From Paralcaligenes sp. KSB-10 (GTDB lineage: Bacteria; Pseudomonadota; Gammaproteobacteria; Burkholderiales; Burkholderiaceae_B): a DNA stretch of 64,000 bases. Below, one piece after another: positions 8,190 to 17,393 of the stretch. Each line of letters starts with the position of its first letter. Positions within the stretch are counted from its first letter, which is position 1. A program made the position numbers and the translations under genes. The stretch covers positions 434,001-498,000 of the forward strand of contig NZ_CP089848.1 in the NCBI RefSeq assembly GCF_021266465.1, read 5' to 3'. Below the pieces are notes generated by a model. The model had not been told where the DNA came from. It searched no databases and saw nothing but the letters and a program-made list of their open reading frames with translations.

Positions 8190-10398
8190 AACGGTCGTCC
8201 ATGAGGTACACCACACCCTGGTCTGATTGTGTGCGGATCACGCGCCCGGCGGCTTGCACCACTTTACGGATACCCGGGTACAGGTAGGCGTATTCATAGC
8301 CTCCACCAAAGGCCATGCCCATGCGCTCCCGTATCTGTTCATTGGCCGGATTGATCTGAGGCAGTCCGAGGGTCGCAATGAAAGCGCCTATCAGTCTTTG
8401 CCCGGGCAAGTCGATGCCTTCGGCGAAGGCGCCGCCCAAGACGGCAAATCCGAAACCGCGTCCAGCCTCCGTGAAGCGTTCCAGAAACGCCTCGCGCTCG
8501 GTTTCGTCCATATGCCGCGCCTGCTCCCATATGGGGATCCCGGGGTGGCGGCTTTTGAACAGGGCGGACAGTTGCCGCAGGTAATCAAAACTGCTCAGGA
8601 ATATAAGATAGTTGCCAGGCTGCTTGCTGTATTGCATGGCCATCAAGTCGGCCATGGGCTGCAAGGATGCTTCGCGGTGCTGGTAGCGGGTCGAGATGCG
8701 GCGGGCGACCTGGACTGTCAGTTGCTCGGGCCTGAAAGGCGACTCCACGTCGATCCATGCGCTGTCGGGCGGCAAGCCCAGTATGTCGCTGTAGAAACGC
8801 CGGGGAGTCAGTGTGGCCGAGAACAGCGTTGTGCAATGAGCTGCGTTGAACCGGGGTGCGAGGAAGGGGGCGGGGATGATGTTGCGCAAGCACAATACCG
8901 ACTGTTGGCCTGCGGCGCCCCCGCAGGCCGCAGGCACGGCAATATCGAACAGGGAATGAGTATCGAACAGCTCGGCGATATGCAGGAAATGCAGAGCATC
9001 GAAGTAAAAACGCTGCAAGGAGCTATCGGCATGAGTGGGGTTGTCGGTCTGGTAATCGATGATGGCTGCGGCAGCCCGCTGCAGCGCGGCGATGAATTTT
9101 GCCGGAACGCCGTTGTACGTCTGGTAAGGAGCGGGCTGGTTTTTCAGCAGCTCATTCCAGCAGCGGCTGACGCTGCCCAAGGTTTTTTTCAGCGCCGGCG
9201 GCGCCGAGCGGCGCAGTGCCGTGAGGGCCGCCTGCTCGAGCTCGGCCGTATACATTTTGCGGGCGCGCTCGATCAGGTTGTGCGCTTCGTCGACCAGTAG
9301 TCCCACACGCCATTGATTGGCGACGGTCAAGCCATGCAGCATGGCGCTCGAGTCGAAATAATAATTGAAATCGCCAACCACCACGTCGCACCAACGCACC
9401 AATTCGTGGCCCAGATAATAAGGGCATACTCGATGTTCGGAAGCGATCCGGCGCAGTGCCTGCTTGTCCAGGCATGCTGTGTCGAGCGCCGCCTGGCGCG
9501 CTGCCGGCAGCCTGTCGTAGAACCCCAGGGCCAAAGGACAGGATGCGCCATGGCAAGCCTTGTCCGGGTGTTCGCAGGCCTTGTCCCGGGCGACGAGCTC
9601 GATGATGCGCAGCGGCGTGCCGGAGTTCATGTTCCGGATTTGCGCCAAGGCGTTCAAGGCGATATTGCGGCCCGAAGTCTTTGCGGTCAGGAAGAACAGC
9701 TTGTCCAGTTGCGCGGCGGGGGCGGCTTTCAGAAGAGGAAACAGAGTGCCTACAGTCTTGCCTATGCCGGTCGGAGCCTGAGCCGCCAGGCATAGGCCGC
9801 TGCGCGCCGCCTTATATACTGCTACGGACAAAGGCCGCTGGCCGGTGCGGAATTGGGCATACGGAAAGCGCAGGCCGTCCAGCGCGTGGTCGCGGTTGAC
9901 ACGGTGGGCCAGTTCTTGGGCGGCCCAGTCCAGAAATTGCCGGCATTGGCTTTCGAAACCCTTTTTGAGCGTTGCGGCGCTGTACAGTTCGTTCAATACG
10001 GTTTCCTGCTTGGCGACGATGTCAAAATAAACCAATGCCAGCCTGAGTTCCGGCAAACCCAGCTTTTCGCATAGCAGGTGCCCATAGACTTTGACTTGGG
10101 CCCAATGCAAGTAGCGGTGATTGGCGGGCATGGAGGCCAGTTCGCCACGGAATGTCTTGATTTCCTCGAGCTGGTTTTGCACCGGATCGTATCCGTCGGC
10201 GCGGCCGCGGACAGTAAGGTGCTGAAATTCCCCGGCAAGACTTATTTCCGATTGATAATCGGCGCCACGGCGCGACGCAACCAGTGCATGGCCGGCGATG
10301 CCTTCCCGCGCGGTGGGCGAGGGAGTAAAACGCAGATCGAGGTCGCCTTGTTTGGCCGTGAACTCGCACAGGGTTCGCACGGCAACGGTATATTTCAT
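8122..10398 (-). CDS. DinG/XPD-like FeS helicase with N-terminal PD-(D/E)XK nuclease domain
   Basis: A 758-residue superfamily 2 DNA helicase. The start ATG 10398 overlaps the stop of the upstream nuclease gene as ATGA, so the two are probably translationally coupled. Residues 60-110 have a RecB/Cas4-type nuclease core: D68, E79-I-K81 and Q101-x3-Y105. Then come Walker A APTGIGKT (208-215), four cysteines C275, C282, C287 and C325 placed as in XPD/DinG iron-sulfur domains, and the DEAH box D370-H373. Predicted role: 5'-3' unwinding and trimming of damaged DNA with the VRR-NUC partner. The nuclease activity is inferred from motifs. The gene runs convergently into the efflux channel gene. Confidence 0.9.
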   Translation of the reverse strand: MKYTVAVRTLCEFTAKQGDLDLRFTPSPTAREGIAGHALVASRRGADYQSEISLAGEFQHLTVRGRADGYDPVQNQLEEIKTFRGELASMPANHRYLHWAQVKVYGHLLCEKLGLPELRLALVYFDIVAKQETVLNELYSAATLKKGFESQCRQFLDWAAQELAHRVNRDHALDGLRFPYAQFRTGQRPLSVAVYKAARSGLCLAAQAPTGIGKTVGTLFPLLKAAPAAQLDKLFFLTAKTSGRNIALNALAQIRNMNSGTPLRIIELVARDKACEHPDKACHGASCPLALGFYDRLPAARQAALDTACLDKQALRRIASEHRVCPYYLGHELVRWCDVVVGDFNYYFDSSAMLHGLTVANQWRVGLLVDEAHNLIERARKMYTAELEQAALTALRRSAPPALKKTLGSVSRCWNELLKNQPAPYQTYNGVPAKFIAALQRAAAAIIDYQTDNPTHADSSLQRFYFDALHFLHIAELFDTHSLFDIAVPAACGGAAGQQSVLCLRNIIPAPFLAPRFNAAHCTTLFSATLTPRRFYSDILGLPPDSAWIDVESPFRPEQLTVQVARRISTRYQHREASLQPMADLMAMQYSKQPGNYLIFLSSFDYLRQLSALFKSRHPGIPIWEQARHMDETEREAFLERFTEAGRGFGFAVLGGAFAEGIDLPGQRLIGAFIATLGLPQINPANEQIRERMGMAFGGGYEYAYLYPGIRKVVQAAGRVIRTQSDQGVVYLMDDRFNRPQVRGLLPKWWRVTCLEPG

Positions 10399-12044
10399 GC
10401 CGCGTCTTCCGCCCAGCGGACATAGCAGACCGCCACAGGCATATCGTGCTTCGCGCAGTAGTCGAACCATCGCAGCTGATTGTCTTGCAAGCGGTCGCCA
10501 GGGCCTTTCACTTCGATCATCCGGTAGCGTTTTTCCCGAGGCCAGAACTGGATCAGGTCTGGAAAGCCGGAGCGATTGGAGGGGATATCGAGCAAGATCC
10601 GCTCAAACCATTTTTTCAAATGCAGGGCGGGAATACAGGCCAAAGCCTGGTCCAGAATTTCATGGCTTAATATTTCCCATGCCACGAAGTCCGAGCGGAT
10701 CCCGGCCTTGTTCCTGAAGTTTTGCGCGATGGTTTGCGTGTACTCGCCGGAATCCAGCTGAGCCAGGCAAGACCTGAAGAGTTCCTGGCGCCGCCGGTAA
10801 AAATCGGCGCTGTGCAAGTCGGCCGGAGCGCTTTGGTAGGGATGGAAAAAGGCTCCTGGAAGAGGGGCAAAAATGGCTCTCCAGCACAGTAAGCCGAACA
10901 GTGCGTTGGCCAGCGTATTTTCTACGTAATAGACGGGGCTCAGTGCCTGCTGGAAATGGCTCTGGACCAGTTCTTCCACAGCCATGGATAGGCTCGGTTC
11001 GGGCAGGGTCAGGGTCAGCTTTGCTATGGGTACGGCGCTGGCGCGCGGCACGGGAGGGTGGCCCAGCTTGCACAGCAAGCGCGGAACGATGCGGCCCATT
11101 TGCTGCTGTTCCGCCTCACTTTCCGGCTGCTGCTGGGCTGCCAGGGCTAATTGCAGGGCGGGTTCGAATTGTTCGCTGCGTTCCAGAACGCGTACGGCTC
11201 GGCTGCGGGCGCCGGAATAGGCGCATTGCGAATACAAAGCATGGGCGCGAGCCCAGTCCTTGTCTTTTTCGTAGTGTCGAGCGATCTGGAATAGCAGTTT
11301 GGCGCGGCGTTGTTCAAGCCATTCGTTCTGGTACGGATCCGAAGGAATATCAGTCTGCACCAGGCCTGCATCGGTGCCCGAGCGGAGTCGTTCGCGGCAA
11401 TGATGCAAATGCAGATAGTCGGCGATGTCCTGGCGGTTTTGGAAAATGCGCGAGGTAGCGGGAAATTCCACCTTTTCATACGCATACAGGCCCAGGTCGG
11501 CGAGGACGAACTCGGACCAGTCCTGGCGTAAATTACCAAAGAACATCAAGCGCAGGCACTCGCAAACGGGCATGACGAGCAGTTCATACACGTGGTCGGT
11601 AGCGCCGCAATACCAGGCATCGTAGGGCTGGAGTTCGGTGTAGCGGTCTTTAAGAGACTGCAACTGGTCGGCTTTCCTGGCGTTTTTATCGGGCAAGGCA
11701 GAGTCGAATACGCAGCCCAGTTCCGCCTTGGTCAGCAGCGTGAACAATTGCTCGAGCGTGAGCGGTGGCCTGTCGTCCAGCCAGCGCTGTTCGATCAAAG
11801 CCTGCGCGGCCTCGACGGCGCCGCCGATTTCGTCATAGTGCAGCTTGCTGCTTCTGAAGAGCGTGCCCTTGCGCATGATCATCCTGACCAGCAGCGCGCG
11901 CGACGCGCGAGGCAGCATGCTGAAGTTCCCGATGAAATCGCGCTCGGTATCGAGCAGCAGGTCGCTGTAGCGTTGTTCGACCCAGCGCAAGACCATCTCG
12001 AAATTGTCAAGATAGTAGTAGCGGTTTTCCAGCACTCGGTTCAT
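10395..12044 (-). CDS. VRR-NUC domain nuclease, bacterial FAN1 homologue
   Basis: A 549-residue protein. The C-terminal VRR-NUC core is intact: P495-D496 in GFPDLIQFW, E511-V-K513 in RMIEVKGPGD and Q523 in LQDNQLRWFDY, the PD-(D/E)XK pattern of FAN1. The middle part fits the helical/TPR-like region of bacterial FAN1. FAN1 nucleases incise near 5' flaps and interstrand crosslinks. ATG 12044 was chosen over the upstream ATG 12104 because a LexA box lies at 12057-12076, inside the longer frame. It is the first gene of a two-gene SOS-type operon with the helicase. Confidence 0.92.
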   Translation of the reverse strand: MNRVLENRYYYLDNFEMVLRWVEQRYSDLLLDTERDFIGNFSMLPRASRALLVRMIMRKGTLFRSSKLHYDEIGGAVEAAQALIEQRWLDDRPPLTLEQLFTLLTKAELGCVFDSALPDKNARKADQLQSLKDRYTELQPYDAWYCGATDHVYELLVMPVCECLRLMFFGNLRQDWSEFVLADLGLYAYEKVEFPATSRIFQNRQDIADYLHLHHCRERLRSGTDAGLVQTDIPSDPYQNEWLEQRRAKLLFQIARHYEKDKDWARAHALYSQCAYSGARSRAVRVLERSEQFEPALQLALAAQQQPESEAEQQQMGRIVPRLLCKLGHPPVPRASAVPIAKLTLTLPEPSLSMAVEELVQSHFQQALSPVYYVENTLANALFGLLCWRAIFAPLPGAFFHPYQSAPADLHSADFYRRRQELFRSCLAQLDSGEYTQTIAQNFRNKAGIRSDFVAWEILSHEILDQALACIPALHLKKWFERILLDIPSNRSGFPDLIQFWPREKRYRMIEVKGPGDRLQDNQLRWFDYCAKHDMPVAVCYVRWAEDAA

Positions 12045-12056
12045 GGTATTGCGTAT

Positions 12057-12076
12057 TACTGTATTTAAAAACAGTA
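12057..12076. promoter_or_regulatory. LexA (SOS) box of the nuclease-helicase operon
   Basis: TACTGTATTTAAAAACAGTA is a full CTGT-N8-ACAG box with the flanking TA/TA. It sits 12 bp upstream of the nuclease start codon, so bound LexA would block transcription initiation. It is also 152 bp upstream of the divergent nucleosidase-like gene at 12229 and could affect that promoter. Confidence 0.85.
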
Positions 12077-12228
12077 TATCAAGCTTTGGGCCAGGACTAT
12101 TCATGGCCGGCGGGCTTTTTATCGATCACCGCGTGAAAGCTGGATGGGCGTTGTGTATTGACCCCGATGGCACTGCACGTACAATGCGGCATGCCCTTTC
12201 CTTGAACTATTATTTGCGACCCCGCGCC

Positions 12229-13161
12229 ATGTCCCGCTACTTCGACCGCATTGTCAGAACTGTCTCCGCCATGCTTCTCGTGGCCTCTTGCCTGCTGTTG
12301 CCCGCGCATGCGGCGGCATTGCTGGACAGCATATCGCGCATCGCCGTTATTTCGGCATTCGAGCCCGAGCTGGCCCTGTTGCACGGCAAGCTCAAGCAGC
12401 CGGAGAAGTTCTCCGTCAATGGCGTGGAATTCACCACCGGCACGCTGCAGGGCAAGCCCGTGGTGCTGTTCCTGAGCGGCATCAGCATGACCAATGCGGC
12501 GATGAATATGCAATTGGCGCTGGATCGTTTCAAGATCAGCCATGTGGTGTTCAGCGGTATTGCGGGAGGGGTGAATCCCTCCTTGCATATTGGCGATGTG
12601 ACAGTCGTGGAGCGTTGGGGCCAGTATCTGGAAGTGCTGATGGCGCGTGAAACGGCGCCCGGCGTATTTCAGCCGCCGCCCGGCAAAGACGATTTCAGTT
12701 TTCCCAATTTCGGCATGATGTATCCGCGGCCGGTAAAAGTACGTTCCGCCGCCCAGCCGCAAGCCAGCAAGAAATTCTGGTTCGATGTCGATCCGCAGAT
12801 GCTGGCCGTAGCCAAGTCCATCCGCAACGTGAAACTTGCTTCATGCGACAAGCGGAATGAATGCCTCAAGCGCCATCCCGCGCTGGTCGTTGGCGGCAAC
12901 GGCGTGTCGGGTTCGGCCTTCGTGGATAACGCCGCCTTTCGCGAGTACGCATTCAAAACCTTCCATGCCAATGTGCTCGATATGGAAAGCGCCGCCTGCG
13001 CCATGGTGGCTTACAGCAATGGCGTTCCATTCATTGCGTTTCGCTCGCTCAGCGACTTGGCCGGCGGCGGCGAGGGCGTCAACGAGATGCATACTTTCAT
13101 GAATATCGCGGCCGACAACTCGGCCAGGGTCCTGCTGGCTTTCCTCGCTGCCTGGAAATAA
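12229..13161 (+). CDS. Exported MTA/SAH-nucleosidase-like (PNP/UDP phosphorylase family) protein
   Basis: The start at ATG 12229 gives a clear Sec signal (MSRYFDRIVRTVSAMLLVAS, cleavage near AHA-A), so the 310-residue protein is predicted to be periplasmic. The mature part follows the nucleoside phosphorylase/nucleosidase fold: IAVISAFEPELALL, VVFSGIAGG and the late NVLDMESAACAMVAYSNG motif, whose ME/SAA residues bind the ribose and base in MTA/SAH nucleosidases. A cytoplasmic enzyme of this family would recycle methylthioadenosine; an exported version is unusual and its substrate is unknown. The following cupin gene starts 14 bp downstream. Confidence 0.85.
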   Translation: MSRYFDRIVRTVSAMLLVASCLLLPAHAAALLDSISRIAVISAFEPELALLHGKLKQPEKFSVNGVEFTTGTLQGKPVVLFLSGISMTNAAMNMQLALDRFKISHVVFSGIAGGVNPSLHIGDVTVVERWGQYLEVLMARETAPGVFQPPPGKDDFSFPNFGMMYPRPVKVRSAAQPQASKKFWFDVDPQMLAVAKSIRNVKLASCDKRNECLKRHPALVVGGNGVSGSAFVDNAAFREYAFKTFHANVLDMESAACAMVAYSNGVPFIAFRSLSDLAGGGEGVNEMHTFMNIAADNSARVLLAFLAAWK

Positions 13162-13175
13162 GGAAAAGGCGCCGC

Positions 13176-13685
13176 ATGAATACCGATGCCACGCGTGTGG
13201 AAAGCCTGATCGAGCGGTTCCAACTGCAGCCGCATCCGGAAGGAGGCTATTACCGCGAAACCTATCGCGGCGGGCAGAGCGTGCGGCGCAGCGCGGATGG
13301 TGCGCAGCGCAGCGCTTCGACGGCTATTTATTATTTGCTGGATCAGGGCGCGTATTCGGCCTGGCACCGGATCGCTTCGGATGAAATCTGGCATTTTTAT
13401 GCCGGCGGTCCGTTGGACGTGCATGTGCTGGACGGCAAGGGCGAGCTCGCCACATACCGCTTGGGCAATGCGCAGGAAAGGGCCGATGCCGTCTTCCAGG
13501 CAGTAGTTCCGGCCGGCTGCTGGTTTGGCGCCGAACTGGCGGAGCCGCAGGGGTATGCCCTGGTGGGTTGCACCGTGGCGCCGGGATTTGAGTTCAGCGA
13601 ATTCGAGATGGCCGTCGCAGACGAACTGCTTGGGCAATATCCCCAACATGCGAAATTGATCAAGCGCCTGCTCAGGCCTGCGTGA
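13176..13685 (+). CDS. DUF985-family cupin
   Basis: A 169-residue single-domain cupin recognised by HPEGGYYRETYR, TAIYYLL, WHRIASDEIWHFYAGGPL and a late GCTVAPGFEFSEFEMA block, the standard order of the DUF985 (cupin_5) family. Members bind small sugar- or metal-type ligands, but no general reaction has been assigned. It follows the nucleosidase-like gene by 14 bp and is probably co-transcribed. It ends 55 bp before the convergent siderophore receptor gene. It has no signal peptide, so it is cytoplasmic. Confidence 0.88.
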   Translation: MNTDATRVESLIERFQLQPHPEGGYYRETYRGGQSVRRSADGAQRSASTAIYYLLDQGAYSAWHRIASDEIWHFYAGGPLDVHVLDGKGELATYRLGNAQERADAVFQAVVPAGCWFGAELAEPQGYALVGCTVAPGFEFSEFEMAVADELLGQYPQHAKLIKRLLRPA

Positions 13686-13740
13686 TGTCGGCATTGAGCC
13701 AGAGGCCGGCCCAGCGATGGGCCGGAAAGCCCGCATTGCC

Positions 13741-15984
13741 CTAGAAATCGGCCGACATCGACAATTTTACGGTTCGCCCCTCGCCTTGCGTTATCTGTCC
13801 GAATTGCGGCGCAATCGACGCCCAGTAGGCGCGATTGGCGACGTTTTCCACTCCGGCGCGCCAGACCACATTGTGTCCGTTAACCTTGGTGGCATACCTC
13901 GCGCCCAGGTCCAGCCGGGTCCAACTGGGAATCTTGTATGCATTGGTGGCGCTGGTATATTCCGACCCGTGATGCAGCAGGCTGGCCTGCAAGGTCAGGC
14001 CGGGTACGCCTCTTAGGTCCCATTCGGTGCTGATGACGCCCTGGAAGCGCGGCACGCCCGGGGCATAGTTATCGTCATTGGCGCCGCCGCTGGTCTTGGT
14101 AAGGCGGGGATCCATGAAAGTGACGCCGCCCAGTACGCGCCAGCCGCGCAGCGGTTCGCCGTACACGTTCAGTTCGACGCCGCGATTGCGCTGCTCACCC
14201 GATGGGCCGAAGATGTTCGTGGCCGGATCCAGGTAAGCCACCGGCTTCTCGATCTGGAAAACGCCCAGGCTGCCACCGTAGTTGCCCAGATCCACCTTGA
14301 TGCCTGCCTCATTCTGCTTGGTCCGGTAGGGAGCCAGCGCTTCGTTGGCATTGACCGCGGTCGCCCCGGCTATGTCGCCCTGGCTGAGTCCTTCGATGTG
14401 GTTGGCGTAGAGCGACACGGTATCCCATGGCCGCACTACCAGGCCCACCACCGGGGTAGTGATCGATTTGTCGTATCTGGAGGTCTGCGCCCGCGTGGCG
14501 ACATCGTAGCTATTGCTGACGAGGCTCTGGTTGCGCGCACCCAGGGTGAGCAGCACATCACCGTGGAAGAACGACAGCGTGTCGGAAACCGCGACGCTGC
14601 GCAACTGCAGGCGCTGCGAAACATTGGGATCGTCCATGTTGCCGGTGACGACGCCCACGGGACGCGGCACGTTCATTTCCTCATATATATTGGCGGGGTC
14701 GGCGCTGATGTATTCGAACGCCGTACGTTCGGTCTTGTTCAGGGCCGAATAGGCCAGATTGACGCGATGGCCGATCGGGCCGGTGCGGAATTGGCCGCGC
14801 AAGCCGATTTCGCCGGTGAAGGTGTCCCGCTGGAAAGGCACGGACAGCAAGCCTCGGGTGCCTATGCCCTGGCCATCGACGGTCGGTGCGGAATAGTCGC
14901 CGCTTTCCTTGTCGCGGCTCACACCCACTGCCGCGTAGCTGGTCCAGTTCGAATTCAGGTCGTATTCGAGGCGCGTCACCGCAAAGGTGCTTTCTAGATC
15001 ACTGTAGGCCCAGGGCTGCCCGTAATTGATGCTGTTCGATGGCGCATCCGGCACCGCGCCGCTTATATTGATCGTGGGGCGTGGGTGATCGAAGTGGATC
15101 TTCTGATAGCCGGCATCCAGGGACACGCGGAGCTGATCGCCGCGGTAATCCAGGCCGATGGTGCCGACCGTGCTGCGCATGCCTGCGCCTGGAACCGACG
15201 TATCGCCATCGCGGTGGGCGGCATTGACACGGATGCCGAACCGATTGTCATCACCCCAGCGCCGGCCGATATCGACGCCGCCGCCGAACTGGCCGCGGCC
15301 GGTGTAGTCGAGATTCAACCGCGTCAATGGTGTGTCGGCGGCCCGCTTGGGCTGGATGTTGATGATGCCGCCCAGGCCGGAGCCACCGGGTGCGGCGCCG
15401 TTCAGAAATGCGCTGGCGCCCTTGAAGACTTCGACTCTTTCCACCATTTCGACCGGCAGCACCTGGCGCGGCAGTATGCCGTACAAGCCGTTAAATGAAA
15501 GGTCGTCGTTGTTCAGCGGAAAGCCCCGGATGACAAAGGTTTCGGCCTGGTTCCCGTAGCCATTGCCGACCTGCACCGACGCGTCGTTTTTCAGTACATC
15601 GCCCAAGGTGCGGGCTTGCTGGTCCTGGATCAGCTTGGATGTATAGCTGGTCTGGGTGAAGGGCATATCCATATTGTCCAGGTTGCCCAGAATGCCGGCC
15701 TGGCCTCCGCTCGCCACTTCGCCGCCGGCGTAGGCTGGCGGCGTTGGTTTGGAGACGGAGCGCGTGCCGGAGACTGTGATCGTTTCCAGCGTTGGGGCGG
15801 GCGCGGCGATGGTTTGCGCATACAGCAGGCCAGGGCTTGCAGCAGCGCCGAGCAGGAGCGCCGCGCCCAGTGTGCCCTGGATCGCACCGCCCGGCCGGGT
15901 GCGCCGCAAAGTGATGACGGGCGGCGATTTGCGGCACGTTTGCGAGTCTGCCTGGTGTGCATGAGAAACAGGGTGGGGCATCAA
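13741..15984 (-). CDS. TonB-dependent siderophore receptor
   Basis: A 747-residue outer-membrane receptor. A long signal region (arginine-rich, then LGAALLLGAAASPGLLYAQ) leads into a TonB-box-like stretch (LETITVSGTR), the plug domain (LGDVLKNDASVQVGNGYGNQAETFVIRGF in two blocks) and a 22-strand barrel ending in the C-terminal phenylalanine SMSADF. The plug wording matches the ferrichrome/catecholate-type siderophore receptor family (TIGR01783 style). It imports ferric siderophores with TonB-ExbBD energy. No biosynthesis genes are nearby, so it may take up foreign siderophores. A Fur-box-like site lies 40 bp upstream. Confidence 0.93.
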   Translation of the reverse strand: MMPHPVSHAHQADSQTCRKSPPVITLRRTRPGGAIQGTLGAALLLGAAASPGLLYAQTIAAPAPTLETITVSGTRSVSKPTPPAYAGGEVASGGQAGILGNLDNMDMPFTQTSYTSKLIQDQQARTLGDVLKNDASVQVGNGYGNQAETFVIRGFPLNNDDLSFNGLYGILPRQVLPVEMVERVEVFKGASAFLNGAAPGGSGLGGIINIQPKRAADTPLTRLNLDYTGRGQFGGGVDIGRRWGDDNRFGIRVNAAHRDGDTSVPGAGMRSTVGTIGLDYRGDQLRVSLDAGYQKIHFDHPRPTINISGAVPDAPSNSINYGQPWAYSDLESTFAVTRLEYDLNSNWTSYAAVGVSRDKESGDYSAPTVDGQGIGTRGLLSVPFQRDTFTGEIGLRGQFRTGPIGHRVNLAYSALNKTERTAFEYISADPANIYEEMNVPRPVGVVTGNMDDPNVSQRLQLRSVAVSDTLSFFHGDVLLTLGARNQSLVSNSYDVATRAQTSRYDKSITTPVVGLVVRPWDTVSLYANHIEGLSQGDIAGATAVNANEALAPYRTKQNEAGIKVDLGNYGGSLGVFQIEKPVAYLDPATNIFGPSGEQRNRGVELNVYGEPLRGWRVLGGVTFMDPRLTKTSGGANDDNYAPGVPRFQGVISTEWDLRGVPGLTLQASLLHHGSEYTSATNAYKIPSWTRLDLGARYATKVNGHNVVWRAGVENVANRAYWASIAPQFGQITQGEGRTVKLSMSADF

Positions 15985-16023
15985 TGTGTAGCCTTTCAGA
16001 TAAATAATCGATATTTAAATAAA

Positions 16024-16042
16024 AATCATTCGCATTATTATC
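16024..16042 (-). promoter_or_regulatory. Fur-box-like site upstream of siderophore receptor
   Basis: On the minus strand the site reads GATAATAATGCGAATGATT, a good match to the first half of the Fur consensus GATAATGATAATCATTATC and a partial match to the second. It lies 40 bp before the receptor start in an A/T-rich stretch that can hold the promoter. Confidence 0.6.
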
Positions 16043-16129
16043 TCTAAAGGGAATTTTTGCAAATTCCCAAGCCATGAGGTTTATCCAAACCCGCTTTCAT
16101 CGTGGTCGGCGCCTTGATCTGCATAATCC

Positions 16130-16176
16130 AGCTGTTTGAGCACAAACAGCTTAGAGTATCGGTCGAGCACGATACT
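16130..16176. repeat. Two adjacent small hairpins
   Basis: AGCTGTTTG/CAAACAGCT (9 bp, loop 4) is followed at once by AGTATCG/CGATACT (7 bp, loop 8). They lie between the siderophore-receptor promoter and the yicC terminator. No T-run follows and no gene is evident. Function unknown. Confidence 0.4.
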
Positions 16177-16214
16177 GCCCGGATTCACAGCAAGCCAGCG
16201 TCCTGATGAAATGA

Positions 16215-16240
16215 GAAAAGCCCGTAAATACGGGCTTTTC
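16215..16240 (-). terminator. Rho-independent terminator after yicC
   Basis: GAAAAGCCCG and CGGGCTTTTC form a perfect 10-bp stem with a TAAATA loop. The arms end in T-runs on both strands, so it can work bidirectionally. It lies 36 bp past the yicC stop codon. Confidence 0.8.
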
Positions 16241-16276
16241 AGAGATGCGCAATCGCTTATAAAACGTCGTGGAAGA

Positions 16277-17203
16277 TTACTCAATGTTTTGCGCCTGCTC
16301 GCGCATTTGTTCTATCTGCAATTTCAGGTCGATAGCGGCGCGGGTGATGCTCAGGCCGCTGGCTTTGGAGCCCAGCGTATTGGCCTCGCGGTTCATTTCC
16401 TGGAACAGGAAGTCCAGGCGCTTGCCGATGCTGCCGGTTTTCTTTTTGTCGGTGCTGGTTTCGCCTGTACGCAACAAGTGTTCCAGCTCCGAAATATGCG
16501 AGCGTAGGCGTGAAAGCTCCTCGGCGACATCGATACGCAGCGAAAACAATGAGGTTTCCTGGGCGATGCGGGCCGACAGTTCAGGGCCGCTGATTTGCGC
16601 AAAGCCGCCGGGGCTGGCAGCTTCCAGCGTTTCGCGCAGCTTGGTGGCGAGTTTTTCCTGATGATCGGCAAGCAGCTGAGGCAGTTCGTGTTCCACTTGA
16701 AGCACGATATCGGCCACTTCGGCGGAGCAGGCCAGCATCATGGCCGCAAGACGGGCGCCTTCGCGTTCGCGATTCGCCTGCAGCTCAGCAAGCGCCTGCG
16801 TGGCTGCTTCCAGACACATGGCTGTCCAAATTTCCGGATCGAATGTACCGCTGTCGGCGCTGTTCGAGTGATTCAGCAGCTCGGCAAGCCTGGGGGCTTC
16901 CATATCGGGTATGACGGCCCGCGCCGCGGCGAGCTGCTCGGCGACGACTGCCAAATAAGCAATATCCAGGGTTTTGTCCGTGTCATTTTTCGTGCGGACA
17001 TAATTGGCACGGATGTCGATCTTGCCGCGACTGATGAACTGGCCCAGTTTTTCTCGAATCGCTCCCTCGGCCATACGCAGATCTTCAGGCAAGCGAAAGT
17101 TCGGATCGAGAAAGCGGCTGTTGACGCTGCGAAACTCTATGGTCACACTGCCGGCGGGCGATTCGGCTCGGGCACTGCCAAATGCGGTCATGCTGCGTAT
17201 CAT
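16277..17203 (-). CDS. yicC: YicC-family endoribonuclease-like protein
   Basis: A 308-residue protein starting [14 protein letters not shown], with YicC_N signature blocks ([32 protein letters not shown]) and the C-terminal DUF1732 block ending [15 protein letters not shown] and [16 protein letters not shown]. coli YicC has been linked to RNA decay. The length is normal for the family. It is divergent from rph, another RNA-processing gene, an arrangement common in betaproteobacteria. An intrinsic terminator follows it. Confidence 0.93.
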   Translation of the reverse strand: MIRSMTAFGSARAESPAGSVTIEFRSVNSRFLDPNFRLPEDLRMAEGAIREKLGQFISRGKIDIRANYVRTKNDTDKTLDIAYLAVVAEQLAAARAVIPDMEAPRLAELLNHSNSADSGTFDPEIWTAMCLEAATQALAELQANREREGARLAAMMLACSAEVADIVLQVEHELPQLLADHQEKLATKLRETLEAASPGGFAQISGPELSARIAQETSLFSLRIDVAEELSRLRSHISELEHLLRTGETSTDKKKTGSIGKRLDFLFQEMNREANTLGSKASGLSITRAAIDLKLQIEQMREQAQNIE

Positions 17204-17393
17204 GGGGTGTCCTGCTGAGAATGAGAGAGATGTCTATTATGGCCGATATGGCCGGCAACATAAAAGCTGGATAATTTGCTTTTTTTTCGGCCAGATGCCT
17301 TGTTGCCTTGCCTGTTTTCCCGTACGAGCCTTTAAACTAGACTGCTCAGTACTGTTTGTCCTTCGCCAACCAACGATTATTCAAAGGAAAGCC

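Noticed and set aside
16131-16150. CTGT...ACAG pattern as a third LexA box
   Set aside because: The spacing between CTGT and ACAG is not 8 bp (it reads CTGTTTGAGCACAAACAG), so it is a hairpin, not a LexA site.
16081-16284. 67-residue minus-strand ORF between yicC and the siderophore receptor
   Set aside because: It runs through the yicC terminator and the two hairpins, has no SD and no recognisable domain. I considered a transposase remnant but could not support it.
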